From Polaribacter sp. SA4-10 (lineage in GTDB: Bacteria > Bacteroidota > Bacteroidia > Flavobacteriales > Flavobacteriaceae), in contig CATIQU010000005.1 of assembly GCA_949519155.1 (NCBI GenBank), positions 52,073-116,072 of the forward strand: DNA of 64,000 bases. The letters are read 5' to 3'. Made by a program: the position numbers and the translations under genes. This document shows positions 1-8,158 of this stretch, piece after piece (positions within the stretch are counted from its first letter, which is position 1; each line of letters begins with the position of its first letter). The notes under the pieces are model-generated. The model was not told the origin of the DNA, did not search any database, and saw only the letters and a list, made by a program, of their open reading frames with translations.

Positions 1-185
1 CACACGGGGCACTTGCCTTCTTTCTCGTAAGTTTTTTTCTCCTCACATTTCATAGGGCATTGGTACACTGTTTTCTCTGCATGCACATGCTCTTTGTTGT
101 GCTCTTTCTTTTCTGATGTTTTACAAGAGGTACTTAAAATACCGAACGTAAAAATAACGGCTAAAGTGAATAGTCCTTTTTTCAT
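1..185 (-). CDS. Heavy-metal-binding-domain lipoprotein (partial, cut by window edge)
   Basis: The gene starts at an ATG at 185 and runs off the left edge, so only about 61 residues are visible. They show a short hydrophobic signal ending in a lipobox-like STSC, then a His/Lys/Glu-rich linker (EHNKEHVHAEK) and the start of a YQCPMKC motif followed by GKCPV. This pattern is typical of the small heavy-metal-binding domain found next to Cus-type efflux systems in Bacteroidota. It is probably an envelope lipoprotein that binds Cu or another soft metal. It lies 10 bases downstream of the HMA gene on the same strand and looks like the last visible member of the metal operon. The metal is inferred from the family. 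Confidence 0.7.
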   Translation of the reverse strand, partial: MKKGLFTLAVIFTFGILSTSCKTSEKKEHNKEHVHAEKTVYQCPMKCEEKKTYEKEGKCPV

Positions 186-195
186 TGTTGTTGTT

Positions 196-591
196 TTATT
201 GTTTCTTTTGTTGTTTTTGCAAGGCGCCTTCATGGTCTAATACAATTTCGTCATCGCGATACTTACAACACGGGTGTACAGAGTTGTAGGCTTTATCTGT
301 GGCTTTGATTCCTTTTACATCATGCCCAACTTTTAAAATATTTTTTTGAATTGTTGTTACCGCTGTCTTGCGCTCGTCAACAATTAGATTTAACTGATGT
401 GTTTTGATGTTCCAAAGTGCAAATTTGACGCCTTTGGTTTTTAAAGCGGCTGTTTCAATTCGCTTTTTACACATGCCACAAATACCGTCAACTTCAAAAG
501 CAACTTTTGCATTTTTATTCTTTTTTACTTCTTGTGCTTGTGCTGACATTCCAATCAACATAAAACTGAATAAGAGGATAATTTTTTTCAT
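196..591 (-). CDS. HMA-domain (heavy-metal-associated) secreted protein
   Basis: 131 residues from the ATG at 591. A signal peptide with a SAQAQ cleavage region is followed by one heavy-metal-associated ferredoxin-like domain carrying the metal-binding CxxC as GICGMCKKRIE near residue 40. A His/Cys-containing tail (NSVHPCCKYRDDE) may add ligands. I reject the upstream in-frame start at 696 because it lies inside the TonB-receptor gene and the signal peptide begins only at 591. It follows that receptor by 7 bases. The likely job is periplasmic metal chaperoning between the receptor and other operon members. The CxxC fold is seen; copper as substrate is inferred. Confidence 0.85.
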   Translation of the reverse strand: MKKIILLFSFMLIGMSAQAQEVKKNKNAKVAFEVDGICGMCKKRIETAALKTKGVKFALWNIKTHQLNLIVDERKTAVTTIQKNILKVGHDVKGIKATDKAYNSVHPCCKYRDDEIVLDHEGALQKQQKKQ

Positions 592-598
592 AGTATAA

Positions 599-2866
599 TT
601 ATTTAATTTTAAATCGTAATCCTGCATACACCATACGTCCAAAAACAGGTGCATAAACAATGGTGGTATCAAAATATTCCCCAAAAGGGCTATCACTTGC
701 TAAAATAGGATTTTTTTGCTGAACATTTGTAAGATTTTCACCTCCGATATAAAATTCAAACTTCTCTGAAAACACTTTTGTAATTTGTGAATTCAACAAT
801 TGAAAAGGATCTGAAAACACTGGCAATTGATATTGAATTGGATTGTAACTTGTGTCTGGCAAGCGTTGTTTACCAATACTATTAAAAGTAAGGTCAACTT
901 TCCATTGTGCGCCATTATCTTTTGCAAGTGTCTCGTAAGATAAGTTTGCGAAAAATCTATTTTTAGGTTGCACAGGTTTCTGCAAGTTGCCCTTTTTATA
1001 ATCCGTAGTAATGTCAAAATACTTATAGGCAGTTCTTAAAGCTAAGCTTTCTGACAGGTCATAGTTCAATTCTATTTGAAAACTATTCGCTATGCTTTTG
1101 CCTTCTAAATCGTAAAAAGAAATGGCTTGCGGCTGTTCCCAATCTACCACTACTTGGTTACTGAAATCCGTTCTGTAGAAATCAAAAGTAAGATCTCCTT
1201 TTTGGTCAAAAAGATTAAATTTATGTAGGTATGAAACTCCATAATTCCATGCAATTTCAGGGTTTAATCCGTAAATATTACCACCTGTATTGTCTATATT
1301 GATTTGTCGCTCACTTGCAAATAATTGTTGATTTTCTGCAAAAATATTTGCACTTCTTTTTCCTCTTCCTGCCGAGGCTCTAAAAACTCCTTTTTCCCAA
1401 GGTGAATAACGCAAGTGTAAACGAGGCGTTAAAAAGGTACCCAATAAATTATGGGTGTCAACGCGCAAACCAGCGGTTACACTAAAGTCTTCTAAATTGT
1501 CAAAAGCATATTCGAAAAAAGCACCTATTGAATTTTCTTTTCGATCATAATTTGATGTATTTACCAATTCATCGTAGTTGTCATACGTGAAATTAATTCC
1601 TGTTTTGAATTTACTTCTTGTATCTCCAATAATCGAATTGAATAAAAAATTAGAATACACGCTTTCGTGCTGAATATCGTATCGATTAACTCCGAAATAA
1701 GAATCTTGTTGATGATTGCTATAGGCCAATTGAAAACCGAAACTTTGGTAAGGCATTTCTGGAAAAACATACCCTAATTTTGCCGAGGTTTCAAAACGTT
1801 TTGTATCAATTTCACTTCCCCAAATTTCGTTACCACTCAGTGCAGGTAAGTTTGGATTTATTTGATCCGTTTCTGGATTAAAATTAATTTCACCCGTTTG
1901 TTTTTCATCATTTAAAAAACGAACGTTTATGAAACTAACCCATCCTTTTTCTGCATCGGTATACTGCCAACGATTCATTACATTTATTTGATTTGCCAAA
2001 GGCGCATCTAAAAAGTTGTCTTTATTCTTATCAAATTTTTGTCCTCGGTAATTTCCATGCACATACAATCCTGTTTGCCATTTCTCTGAAACGCTTTGAT
2101 TGAAGTGTAGATTTAATTCTAATCGACCGTTGACGGAACTGTATGCGTTTAAAAAGAACTTATTATCTGAAAAAGGTTTCACCAATTCTGCATTTATCTG
2201 ACCCGAGATGCTTTCATATCCATTAACAACACTTCCAGCTCCTTTGGTTATTTGGATGCTCTCTACCCAAGTTCCTGGAGTAAATGTCATTCCAAAAGCT
2301 TGTGCTGCCCCTCGAATGGAAGGAATATTTTCTTGTGATATTAATAAATAAGGACTTGTTAATCCCAACATTTGGATTTGTTTTGTTCCTGTTAAAGCAT
2401 CTGAGAAACTCACATCTATCGATGGATTGGTTTCAAAACTTTCCGCCAAATTACAACAGGCTGCTTTTAGAAGTTCGTCTGAATTTACTGTAAAAACATT
2501 GGTTGTTGCATAAAACGACTTCTGTGTAGCTCGTTTTTTACTTCGAATTACAACTTCTGTGGTGGCAGTTTCTTCTATTAAAAAATGATGGATTGGTGTT
2601 AGATCTGTAATTGAAATCGTATCGGTTCTGTAGCCAATATAACTTACAATTAGTTTCTTGTAGGAAGGTTTGTACGGAATTGAAAACCAACCTTTCTCGT
2701 CGGTCGTAGTTCCTATATTAGTATTCAACCAACGAACGTTTACGCCATAAACACCCAAATTATCTTTTGGGTTATTTTTGTCCATAAGCATACCTCGATA
2801 GTTTTGTTGAGAAAACAACAACAATGGTAATAACAGTAAAATACTGTTGATAAAATATTTTTTCAT
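599..2866 (-). CDS. TonB-dependent receptor, metal-operon type
   Basis: 755 residues: signal peptide (to about residue 19), a carboxypeptidase-regulatory-like beta domain (about 20-105), a plug domain (about 110-225) and a 22-strand-type beta barrel to the C-terminus, which ends in a typical aromatic strand (MVYAGLRFKIK). The plug contains ACCNLAESFETNPS, a motif recurrent in Bacteroidota receptors that sit with HMA proteins. It is an outer-membrane, TonB-energised importer. Lying between a HYC_CC_PP-type gene and HMA/metal-binding genes, it most likely takes up copper or a related metal complex, but the substrate cannot be read from sequence. Confidence 0.88.
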   Translation of the reverse strand: MKKYFINSILLLLPLLLFSQQNYRGMLMDKNNPKDNLGVYGVNVRWLNTNIGTTTDEKGWFSIPYKPSYKKLIVSYIGYRTDTISITDLTPIHHFLIEETATTEVVIRSKKRATQKSFYATTNVFTVNSDELLKAACCNLAESFETNPSIDVSFSDALTGTKQIQMLGLTSPYLLISQENIPSIRGAAQAFGMTFTPGTWVESIQITKGAGSVVNGYESISGQINAELVKPFSDNKFFLNAYSSVNGRLELNLHFNQSVSEKWQTGLYVHGNYRGQKFDKNKDNFLDAPLANQINVMNRWQYTDAEKGWVSFINVRFLNDEKQTGEINFNPETDQINPNLPALSGNEIWGSEIDTKRFETSAKLGYVFPEMPYQSFGFQLAYSNHQQDSYFGVNRYDIQHESVYSNFLFNSIIGDTRSKFKTGINFTYDNYDELVNTSNYDRKENSIGAFFEYAFDNLEDFSVTAGLRVDTHNLLGTFLTPRLHLRYSPWEKGVFRASAGRGKRSANIFAENQQLFASERQINIDNTGGNIYGLNPEIAWNYGVSYLHKFNLFDQKGDLTFDFYRTDFSNQVVVDWEQPQAISFYDLEGKSIANSFQIELNYDLSESLALRTAYKYFDITTDYKKGNLQKPVQPKNRFFANLSYETLAKDNGAQWKVDLTFNSIGKQRLPDTSYNPIQYQLPVFSDPFQLLNSQITKVFSEKFEFYIGGENLTNVQQKNPILASDSPFGEYFDTTIVYAPVFGRMVYAGLRFKIK

Positions 2867-2935
2867 GGTTTTAGATTTAATTATTAATAACTACTACTTA
2901 AAAAGAAGTGGAATTGGAAACATTAAAATCTAAAA

Positions 2936-3340
2936 TCAAATAAGGAAACTTTGGTATAAAATCTGGTAATTTAAGGGAATGTCTGGTGGTGAGATATCTT
3001 TAAACCCGAAGTCTCTAGTGGTCGTTTCTTGAAATAGGTCTATGGTAATATTTATCGAAGGAATGTAATCTTTGGCACCTTTTAAAACCAGAACAACGTC
3101 AACATTTTGCTGCAACTCATCTTGTCCTTCAATTTTCTGAATCTCATCTTTACAACAATTTTTTTTCATTGTTGTGGTTGGAGTATTCATTTCCATACCA
3201 CAACCATCTGTATGACCTACATAGGCAACATCCATTAAAAAATTGCCGCAATAATGTTTTTCTACCGTAAAAGAAAGGGTAGAGAAAAGCACTAAAAAGG
3301 CTAAACTAATTGACGCTATTTTGAGGAGTATTTTTTTCAT
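2936..3340 (-). CDS. HYC_CC_PP-type envelope protein
   Basis: 134 residues from the ATG at 3340; the ATG 12 bases upstream is less likely because the signal peptide (MKKILLKIASISLAFLVLF) begins at 3340. The mature part carries the three marks of the small Bacteroidota HYC_CC_PP family: HYC near residue 30, a CC pair in KKNCCKDE, and a PP pair in SPPDIPL near the C-terminus. The Cys/His content and its position as first gene of a metal operon suggest envelope metal binding or sensing. The biochemical function is not established. A TAAATTTG -7 box lies just upstream, at 3350-3357 on this strand. Confidence 0.75.
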   Translation of the reverse strand: MKKILLKIASISLAFLVLFSTLSFTVEKHYCGNFLMDVAYVGHTDGCGMEMNTPTTTMKKNCCKDEIQKIEGQDELQQNVDVVLVLKGAKDYIPSINITIDLFQETTTRDFGFKDISPPDIPLNYQILYQSFLI

Positions 3341-3349
3341 TGTAAAGTG

Positions 3350-3357
3350 CAAATTTA
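3350..3357 (-). promoter_or_regulatory. -7 promoter box of the metal operon
   Basis: On the minus strand this reads TAAATTTG, a perfect match to the Bacteroidota -7 consensus TAnnTTTG, 9 bases before the ATG at 3340. No clear TTTG -33 box is seen at the usual spacing. Confidence 0.5.
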
Positions 3358-3435
3358 CAACATCTTACTCTAAAATAATTATTAATTTTTTTACCTGATA
3401 AATTTCATTCTCTTTTATTTATTTTCACTCTAAAA

Positions 3436-3452
3436 ACCTTCTACAAGAAGGT
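3436..3452. other. Perfect 7-bp hairpin between divergent genes
   Basis: ACCTTCT, a 3-base loop, then AGAAGGT, in the 205-base gap between the metal operon and the GAF gene. It is not followed by a convincing T-run for either neighbour (both genes point away from it), so it is not a normal terminator. It could be an operator or a transcript structure; function unknown. Confidence 0.35.
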
Positions 3453-3504
3453 CTTTAAGATAAAAAAGAGGCTATTTTAATGTTGTCTTTTCAACCTTTT
3501 AATT

Positions 3505-3512
3505 TAATTTTG
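3505..3512 (+). promoter_or_regulatory. -7 promoter box of the GAF gene
   Basis: TAATTTTG matches TAnnTTTG; a weak -33-like GTTG lies about 20 bases upstream (3482-3485). The ATG follows 33 bases downstream. Confidence 0.5.
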
Positions 3513-3545
3513 CAAATGCACAAACAATAATATCGTCAATAATTC

Positions 3546-4001
3546 ATGAAAAATACACTTTTAAAAGGAGCGGTCTCTGAAATTTTAAAATCAGACCAAC
3601 AAATTGCAGAAAAGTTGCAAGAAGTGACAAACTTATTGGAAGCAACCATTCCTTATTACGATTGGGTTGGCTTCTATTTTAAGAATGGAGATAAAGAAGA
3701 ATTAAAATTAGCGCAATATACCGGTGAAGAAACGGAACATACAATCATCCCTTTTGGAAAAGGTATTTGTGGACAAGTCGCACTCAGTAACGAAAACTTC
3801 ATTGTACAAGATGTTTCTGAGCAAGAAAATTACATTTCATGTGGATGGAAAGTAAAATCTGAAATCGTGATTCCAATTTTTGTAAATGGGGAGAACATTG
3901 GTCAAATTGATATTGATTCTCATACCGTAAATCCTTTCACCAAAGAAGATGAAATGCTTTTAGAGTTTGTATGTGTAGAAGTTGCCCAGCTTTTAAATTA
4001 A
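3546..4001 (+). CDS. GAF-domain protein, free methionine-(R)-sulfoxide reductase-like
   Basis: 151 residues forming a single GAF domain of the fRMsr (E. coli MsrC, yeast YKL069W) type, which reduces free methionine-R-sulfoxide with thioredoxin in the cytoplasm. The diagnostic motifs are YDWVGFY near residue 38, IPFGKGICG with Cys75, SCGW with Cys99, and SEIVIPIF...IDIDS. Cys75 and Cys99 are 24 residues apart, exactly like E. coli Cys94 and Cys118. The third family Cys (E. coli Cys84, ten residues before the first) is His65 here. It may therefore use a two-cysteine cycle or have diverged in function. It is monocistronic, with its own promoter. Confidence 0.75.
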   Translation: MKNTLLKGAVSEILKSDQQIAEKLQEVTNLLEATIPYYDWVGFYFKNGDKEELKLAQYTGEETEHTIIPFGKGICGQVALSNENFIVQDVSEQENYISCGWKVKSEIVIPIFVNGENIGQIDIDSHTVNPFTKEDEMLLEFVCVEVAQLLN

Positions 4002-4120
4002 AAGCTCCTTAAGAACAAGTCCAATCATGTTTTAAAAGCCTGACAAGTCTAAAATAACATCTTGTTTTGGTCATTTCAAGTTTGTTGTTAATTACTTGCC
4101 TTATTTGTTACTATCTTTTT

Positions 4121-4152
4121 ATTGTGATGGAGCTTCTGTTTCACTAAATTTG
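4121..4152 (+). promoter_or_regulatory. purH promoter
   Basis: -33-like ATTG at 4121-4124, 20-base spacer, then TAAATTTG at 4145-4152. The box overlaps an upstream in-frame GTG (4152), which argues that translation begins at the ATG at 4176 instead. Confidence 0.55.
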
Positions 4153-4175
4153 TGAGACTAACAACACAACTAAAA

Positions 4176-5702
4176 ATGAGCACTTCAAAAACAATTAAAT
4201 CCGCATTAATTTCGGTATTTCACAAAGATGGTTTAGCGCCAATTGTAAAAAAATTAAACGATTTAAACGTTACAATATACTCCACAGGAGGTACAGAAAA
4301 GTTCATCAGAGAACTAGGAATCGCAGTAGTACCCGTAGACGAAGTAACTTCGTACCCATCTATTTTAGGAGGACGCGTAAAAACACTACATCCAAAAGTT
4401 TTTGGAGGGATTTTAAACAGACAAGACAACGAAAGTGATGTTGCAGAACTCGCTGAATATAACATTCCACAAATTGACTTGGTAATTGTAGACTTGTACC
4501 CTTTTGAAAAAACAGTTGCTTCTGGAGCATCAGAACAAGATATTGTCGAAAAAATAGATATCGGCGGAATTTCTTTAATTAGAGCCTCCGCAAAAAACTT
4601 TAAAGACACCTTCACGGTCTCTTCAATGGATCAATATGAGTCATTTTTAGAAATCCTTTCCGAAAATAATGGAACGACTTCAATATCTCAAAGAAAAAAA
4701 TTCGCAGCAAAATCTTTTAACATCTCATCACATTATGATACGGCTATTTTCAACTACTTCAATGAAGATGAAGTTGTTTTTAAAGCTAGCGAAACTGTTT
4801 CAAAAACTTTACGTTATGGAGAAAACCCACATCAAAAAGGTTATTTCTTCGGTGATTTAGATGCAATGTTTGACAAACTACATGGTAAAGAATTAAGCTA
4901 CAACAACTTGTTAGATGTTGATGCAGCTGTGAATTTGATGAATGAATTTTTAGGTGAGGCACCTACATTTGCTGTTTTAAAACACAATAATGCTTGTGGA
5001 TTTGCACAAAGGGAATCTATAAAACAAGCCTATTTAGATGCTTTAGCTGGTGACCCAGTTTCTGCTTTTGGTGGTGTTTTAATTTCAAATACGGAAATAG
5101 ATGCTGCAACTGCCGAAGAAATTCATAAACTTTTTTGTGAAGTAGTGATTGCTCCTTCATATACAGAAGAAGCATTGTCTATTTTAAAAGGTAAGAAAAA
5201 CAGAGTGCTTTTAATTCAGAAAAGCACCACTTTACCAGTTCAAAATGTAAGAACAGCATTAAACGGTTTATTGGTTCAAGATAAAGATTGCATTACAGAT
5301 GCTTTAGAAGACCTTACCTATGCAACCAATACGAAGCCATCGGAAAAGGAATTGAAAGATTTACTTTTTGCCTCTAAAATTTGCAAACACACAAAATCAA
5401 ATACCATTGTTTTTACAAAAAACAATCAATTATTAGCAAGTGGTACCGGACAAACAAGTAGAGTTGACGCCCTAACACAAGCCATTGAAAAAGCAAACAA
5501 TTTTGGGTTTGATTTAAATGGAGCTGTAATGGCGAGTGATGCCTTTTTTCCGTTTCCAGATTGTGTAGAAATCGCAGAAAAAGCTGGCATTAAAAGTGTC
5601 ATTCAACCAGGGGGCTCTATCAAGGACCAATTGAGCATTGATTACTGTAATGCACACAATGTTTCTATGGTATTAACAGGGACAAGGCATTTTAAACATT
5701 AA
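4176..5702 (+). CDS. purH: Bifunctional AICAR transformylase / IMP cyclohydrolase
   Basis: 508 residues, the usual PurH length. It catalyses the last two steps of IMP synthesis: formyl transfer from 10-formyl-THF to AICAR, then ring closure. The N-terminal MGS-like cyclohydrolase domain (about 1-150) has the STGGTEKF phosphate loop and GGRVKTLHPK. The C-terminal transformylase domain has RYGENPHQKG and the catalytic Lys-His in KHNNACG, and ends in GTRHFKH. The start at 4176 is chosen because the alternative GTG 24 bases upstream lies in the promoter. It is followed after 86 bases by the mreB operon. Confidence 0.97.
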   Translation: MSTSKTIKSALISVFHKDGLAPIVKKLNDLNVTIYSTGGTEKFIRELGIAVVPVDEVTSYPSILGGRVKTLHPKVFGGILNRQDNESDVAELAEYNIPQIDLVIVDLYPFEKTVASGASEQDIVEKIDIGGISLIRASAKNFKDTFTVSSMDQYESFLEILSENNGTTSISQRKKFAAKSFNISSHYDTAIFNYFNEDEVVFKASETVSKTLRYGENPHQKGYFFGDLDAMFDKLHGKELSYNNLLDVDAAVNLMNEFLGEAPTFAVLKHNNACGFAQRESIKQAYLDALAGDPVSAFGGVLISNTEIDAATAEEIHKLFCEVVIAPSYTEEALSILKGKKNRVLLIQKSTTLPVQNVRTALNGLLVQDKDCITDALEDLTYATNTKPSEKELKDLLFASKICKHTKSNTIVFTKNNQLLASGTGQTSRVDALTQAIEKANNFGFDLNGAVMASDAFFPFPDCVEIAEKAGIKSVIQPGGSIKDQLSIDYCNAHNVSMVLTGTRHFKH

Positions 5703-5738
5703 ATTCTAATAATATGTATTTTGCACAGCGTTTTTTAG

Positions 5739-5746
5739 TAGCTTTG
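5739..5746 (+). promoter_or_regulatory. -7 box upstream of mreB
   Basis: TAGCTTTG fits TAnnTTTG, 42 bases before the mreB ATG. A TTTG lies at 5720-5723, but the 15-base spacing is shorter than the usual 19-21, so only the -7 box is well supported. Confidence 0.45.
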
Positions 5747-5788
5747 TAAAAATACATTTATTAAAAAAAAAAAGAAACAATAGAATTT

Positions 5789-6817
5789 ATGGGTTTTTTT
5801 GATTTTATGACAGAAGATATTGCGATCGATTTAGGGACCGCAAACACGCTAATTATCCACAATGGAAAAGTAGTGATAGACAGTCCTTCAATAGTAGCAA
5901 GAGATAGAACTACTGGTAAGATTATTGCAATTGGCAAACAAGCCAACTTAATGCAAGGAAAAACACACGAAAACATAAAAACTATACGTCCACTAAAAGA
6001 TGGAGTAATTGCAGATTTTCAAGCTTCTGAGGAGATGATAAAAGAGTTTGTAAAGCAAATTCCTTCTATTAAAAAGAAATTATTTCCCCCAGCTTTAAGA
6101 ATGGTAATCTGCATTCCTTCTGGAATTACAGAAGTAGAAAAACGAGCCGTACAAGATTCTGCTCGTCATATGAATGCCAAAGAAATTTACCTAATTTTTG
6201 AACCGATGGCAGCAGCTATTGGTGTAGGAATTGATATTATGGAACCAAAAGGAAACATGATTATTGATATCGGAGGTGGAACAACAGAGATTGCTGTAAT
6301 TGCTTTGGGGGGTATCGTTTGCGATCAATCCGTAAAAGTGGCTGGAGACTTGTTTACAAACGACATTATGTATTACATGAGAACCCAACACAATTTACAT
6401 GTTGGCGAAACTACAGCCGAAAAAATTAAAATTACAATTGGCGCTGCAACAGAAGATTTAGACACACCACCAGAAGATATGTTGGTGCAAGGAAGAGATT
6501 TGTTAAGTGGAAAACCAAAACAAGTTCAAGTTTCATATAGAGAAATTGCAAAAGCACTAGACAAATCTATTTTAAGAATTGAAGATGCGGTAATGGAAAC
6601 ACTGTCTAAAACACCCCCTGAATTAGCTGCTGACATTTACAATACTGGAATTTATTTAGCAGGAGGAGGCTCCATGTTAAGAGGGCTCGACAAGCGTTTG
6701 TCTCGAAAAACAGACTTACCTGTTTATATTGCAGAGGACCCATTAAGAGCAGTTGTTCGTGGAACTGGAATTGCATTAAAAGAGCTCGTGAAATACAAAA
6801 ATGTATTGATGAAATAA
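5789..6817 (+). CDS. mreB: Rod-shape-determining actin homologue MreB
   Basis: 342 residues, standard MreB length. It is a bacterial actin forming membrane-associated filaments that direct lateral wall synthesis. Phosphate-1 loop IDLGTANTLI near residue 13, IDIGGGTTEIAVI (phosphate 2) near 160 and the adenosine motif GIYLAGGGSMLRG near 287 are all intact. The N-terminal MGFFDFMTED is the expected amphipathic membrane anchor. It is the first gene of mreB-mreC-mreD-mrdA-rodA, with only 20 bases before mreC. Confidence 0.97.
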   Translation: MGFFDFMTEDIAIDLGTANTLIIHNGKVVIDSPSIVARDRTTGKIIAIGKQANLMQGKTHENIKTIRPLKDGVIADFQASEEMIKEFVKQIPSIKKKLFPPALRMVICIPSGITEVEKRAVQDSARHMNAKEIYLIFEPMAAAIGVGIDIMEPKGNMIIDIGGGTTEIAVIALGGIVCDQSVKVAGDLFTNDIMYYMRTQHNLHVGETTAEKIKITIGAATEDLDTPPEDMLVQGRDLLSGKPKQVQVSYREIAKALDKSILRIEDAVMETLSKTPPELAADIYNTGIYLAGGGSMLRGLDKRLSRKTDLPVYIAEDPLRAVVRGTGIALKELVKYKNVLMK

Positions 6818-6837
6818 ATCTGAAATACATTTGAAAG

Positions 6838-7662
6838 ATGCAAGAACTTATATCATTTATACAAAAGTATAAATACTTACTTTTTTTTATAATGTTACAA
6901 GCGATTGGGGTTCACTTAACAATTCGCAATCATAACTTTCATAAAAGCACCTTTCTCAATTCTACCAATTATATTTCAGGGAATTTATACGAAAAATTTG
7001 CAAATATTAGCGATTACATTCATTTAAAAGACCAGAATCAGGAACTCGTTTTAGAAAACATACAGTTAAAAAATAAAGTAGCCTTTCTCAATTCTATTGA
7101 AGAAACTGCTTTAGAAACAATAAGTATAGATTCTACTTATTTTAACCAGAGATACAGCTACTCTACAGCTAAAATTATTAAAAACCAATATACCAAATCG
7201 AACAATCTTTTACTCATTGACAAGGGTGAAAATGATGGAATTGAAAAAGAAATGGCTGTTTTTAACAGCAAAGGAATTATTGGAATCACAGAAAAAACAG
7301 TAGAAAAATACACAAGAGTTCAGTCAATCTTAAATAAAAATAGTGGTATAAGTGCTCGGCTAAAAAAGGGTTCTAACTATTTTGGCCCTTTAGTTTGGGA
7401 TGGGAAAGATTATCGAAAAGTACAACTTACAGACATCCCGAGACAAGCAAATGTAAAAATTGGTGATACGGTTGTCACAAGCGGGAGGTCTACTATATTT
7501 CCAGAGGGAATTTTAGTAGGGACTGTTTTAACCGTTGGGAACAAAAACAGTAGTGAGAATAAAATAAATGTCCAACTTTTTAACGACATGAGTAACCTGA
7601 GACATGTATACGTTGTGAAAAGTCTCCATAAATTAGAACTAAAAACATTACAAGATGAATAG
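6838..7662 (+). CDS. mreC: Rod-shape-determining protein MreC
   Basis: 274 residues: a short cytoplasmic start, one transmembrane helix (about residues 13-31), a coiled-coil stretch (about 55-95, DQNQELVLENIQLKNK) and a beta-rich periplasmic domain with the family's GENDGIEKEMAV and GDTVVTSGRSTIFPEGILVG motifs. MreC is the periplasmic scaffold that activates PBP2/RodA. It ends with an 8-base overlap into mreD, so the two are probably translationally coupled. Confidence 0.95.
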   Translation: MQELISFIQKYKYLLFFIMLQAIGVHLTIRNHNFHKSTFLNSTNYISGNLYEKFANISDYIHLKDQNQELVLENIQLKNKVAFLNSIEETALETISIDSTYFNQRYSYSTAKIIKNQYTKSNNLLLIDKGENDGIEKEMAVFNSKGIIGITEKTVEKYTRVQSILNKNSGISARLKKGSNYFGPLVWDGKDYRKVQLTDIPRQANVKIGDTVVTSGRSTIFPEGILVGTVLTVGNKNSSENKINVQLFNDMSNLRHVYVVKSLHKLELKTLQDE

Positions 7663-8158
7663 AGTTATCTATTATACATTTATTGGAGTGCTTTTAGCCT
7701 TTCTCCAAGTATTTGTTTTCAACAATATTCTTTTATTCGAATACATAAATCCGTTTTTATACATTGCCTTTGTATTTTTATTTCCAGTAAGGGAATTGCG
7801 TTTTTACTTTTTATTAATGGCTTTTTCACTAGGCTTGTTTGTAGATGTTTTTTCTGACTCAGGAGGAATTCATGCTTTTTCAACCTTAACAATAGCCTAT
7901 ATAAGACTTTTTTTAATTAAACTTTATTTCAGGAAAACACCCATAGATTATCCTTTTTTCAGTCTTCAAAAAGAACCTTTTGGAAAAATATTTAACTTCA
8001 CAGTGACTTTAACAGTAATACATCACTTTATTTTATTTTCTTTAGATAACTTTAGCTTTCATAATTTCACTAGCGTACTACTAAACACATTGTATTCAAG
8101 TATTTTTACACTACTTTTATTCTTTATTGGCGGATATATTTTTATAAAAAAACAATAA
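7655..8158 (+). CDS. mreD: Rod-shape-determining protein MreD
   Basis: 167 residues, almost entirely hydrophobic, with about five predicted membrane helices. The assignment rests on size, the MreD-like stretch ELRFYFLLMAFSLGLFVDVFSDSGGIHAFS and its position between mreC (8-base overlap) and mrdA (TAATG overlap). It is the inner-membrane partner of MreC in the elongasome. MreD is poorly conserved, so context carries much of the weight. Confidence 0.93.
   Translation: MNRVIYYTFIGVLLAFLQVFVFNNILLFEYINPFLYIAFVFLFPVRELRFYFLLMAFSLGLFVDVFSDSGGIHAFSTLTIAYIRLFLIKLYFRKTPIDYPFFSLQKEPFGKIFNFTVTLTVIHHFILFSLDNFSFHNFTSVLLNTLYSSIFTLLLFFIGGYIFIKKQ

Noticed and set aside
591..696. Longer start for the HMA protein
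   Set aside because: Lies inside the TonB receptor gene and would bury the signal peptide.
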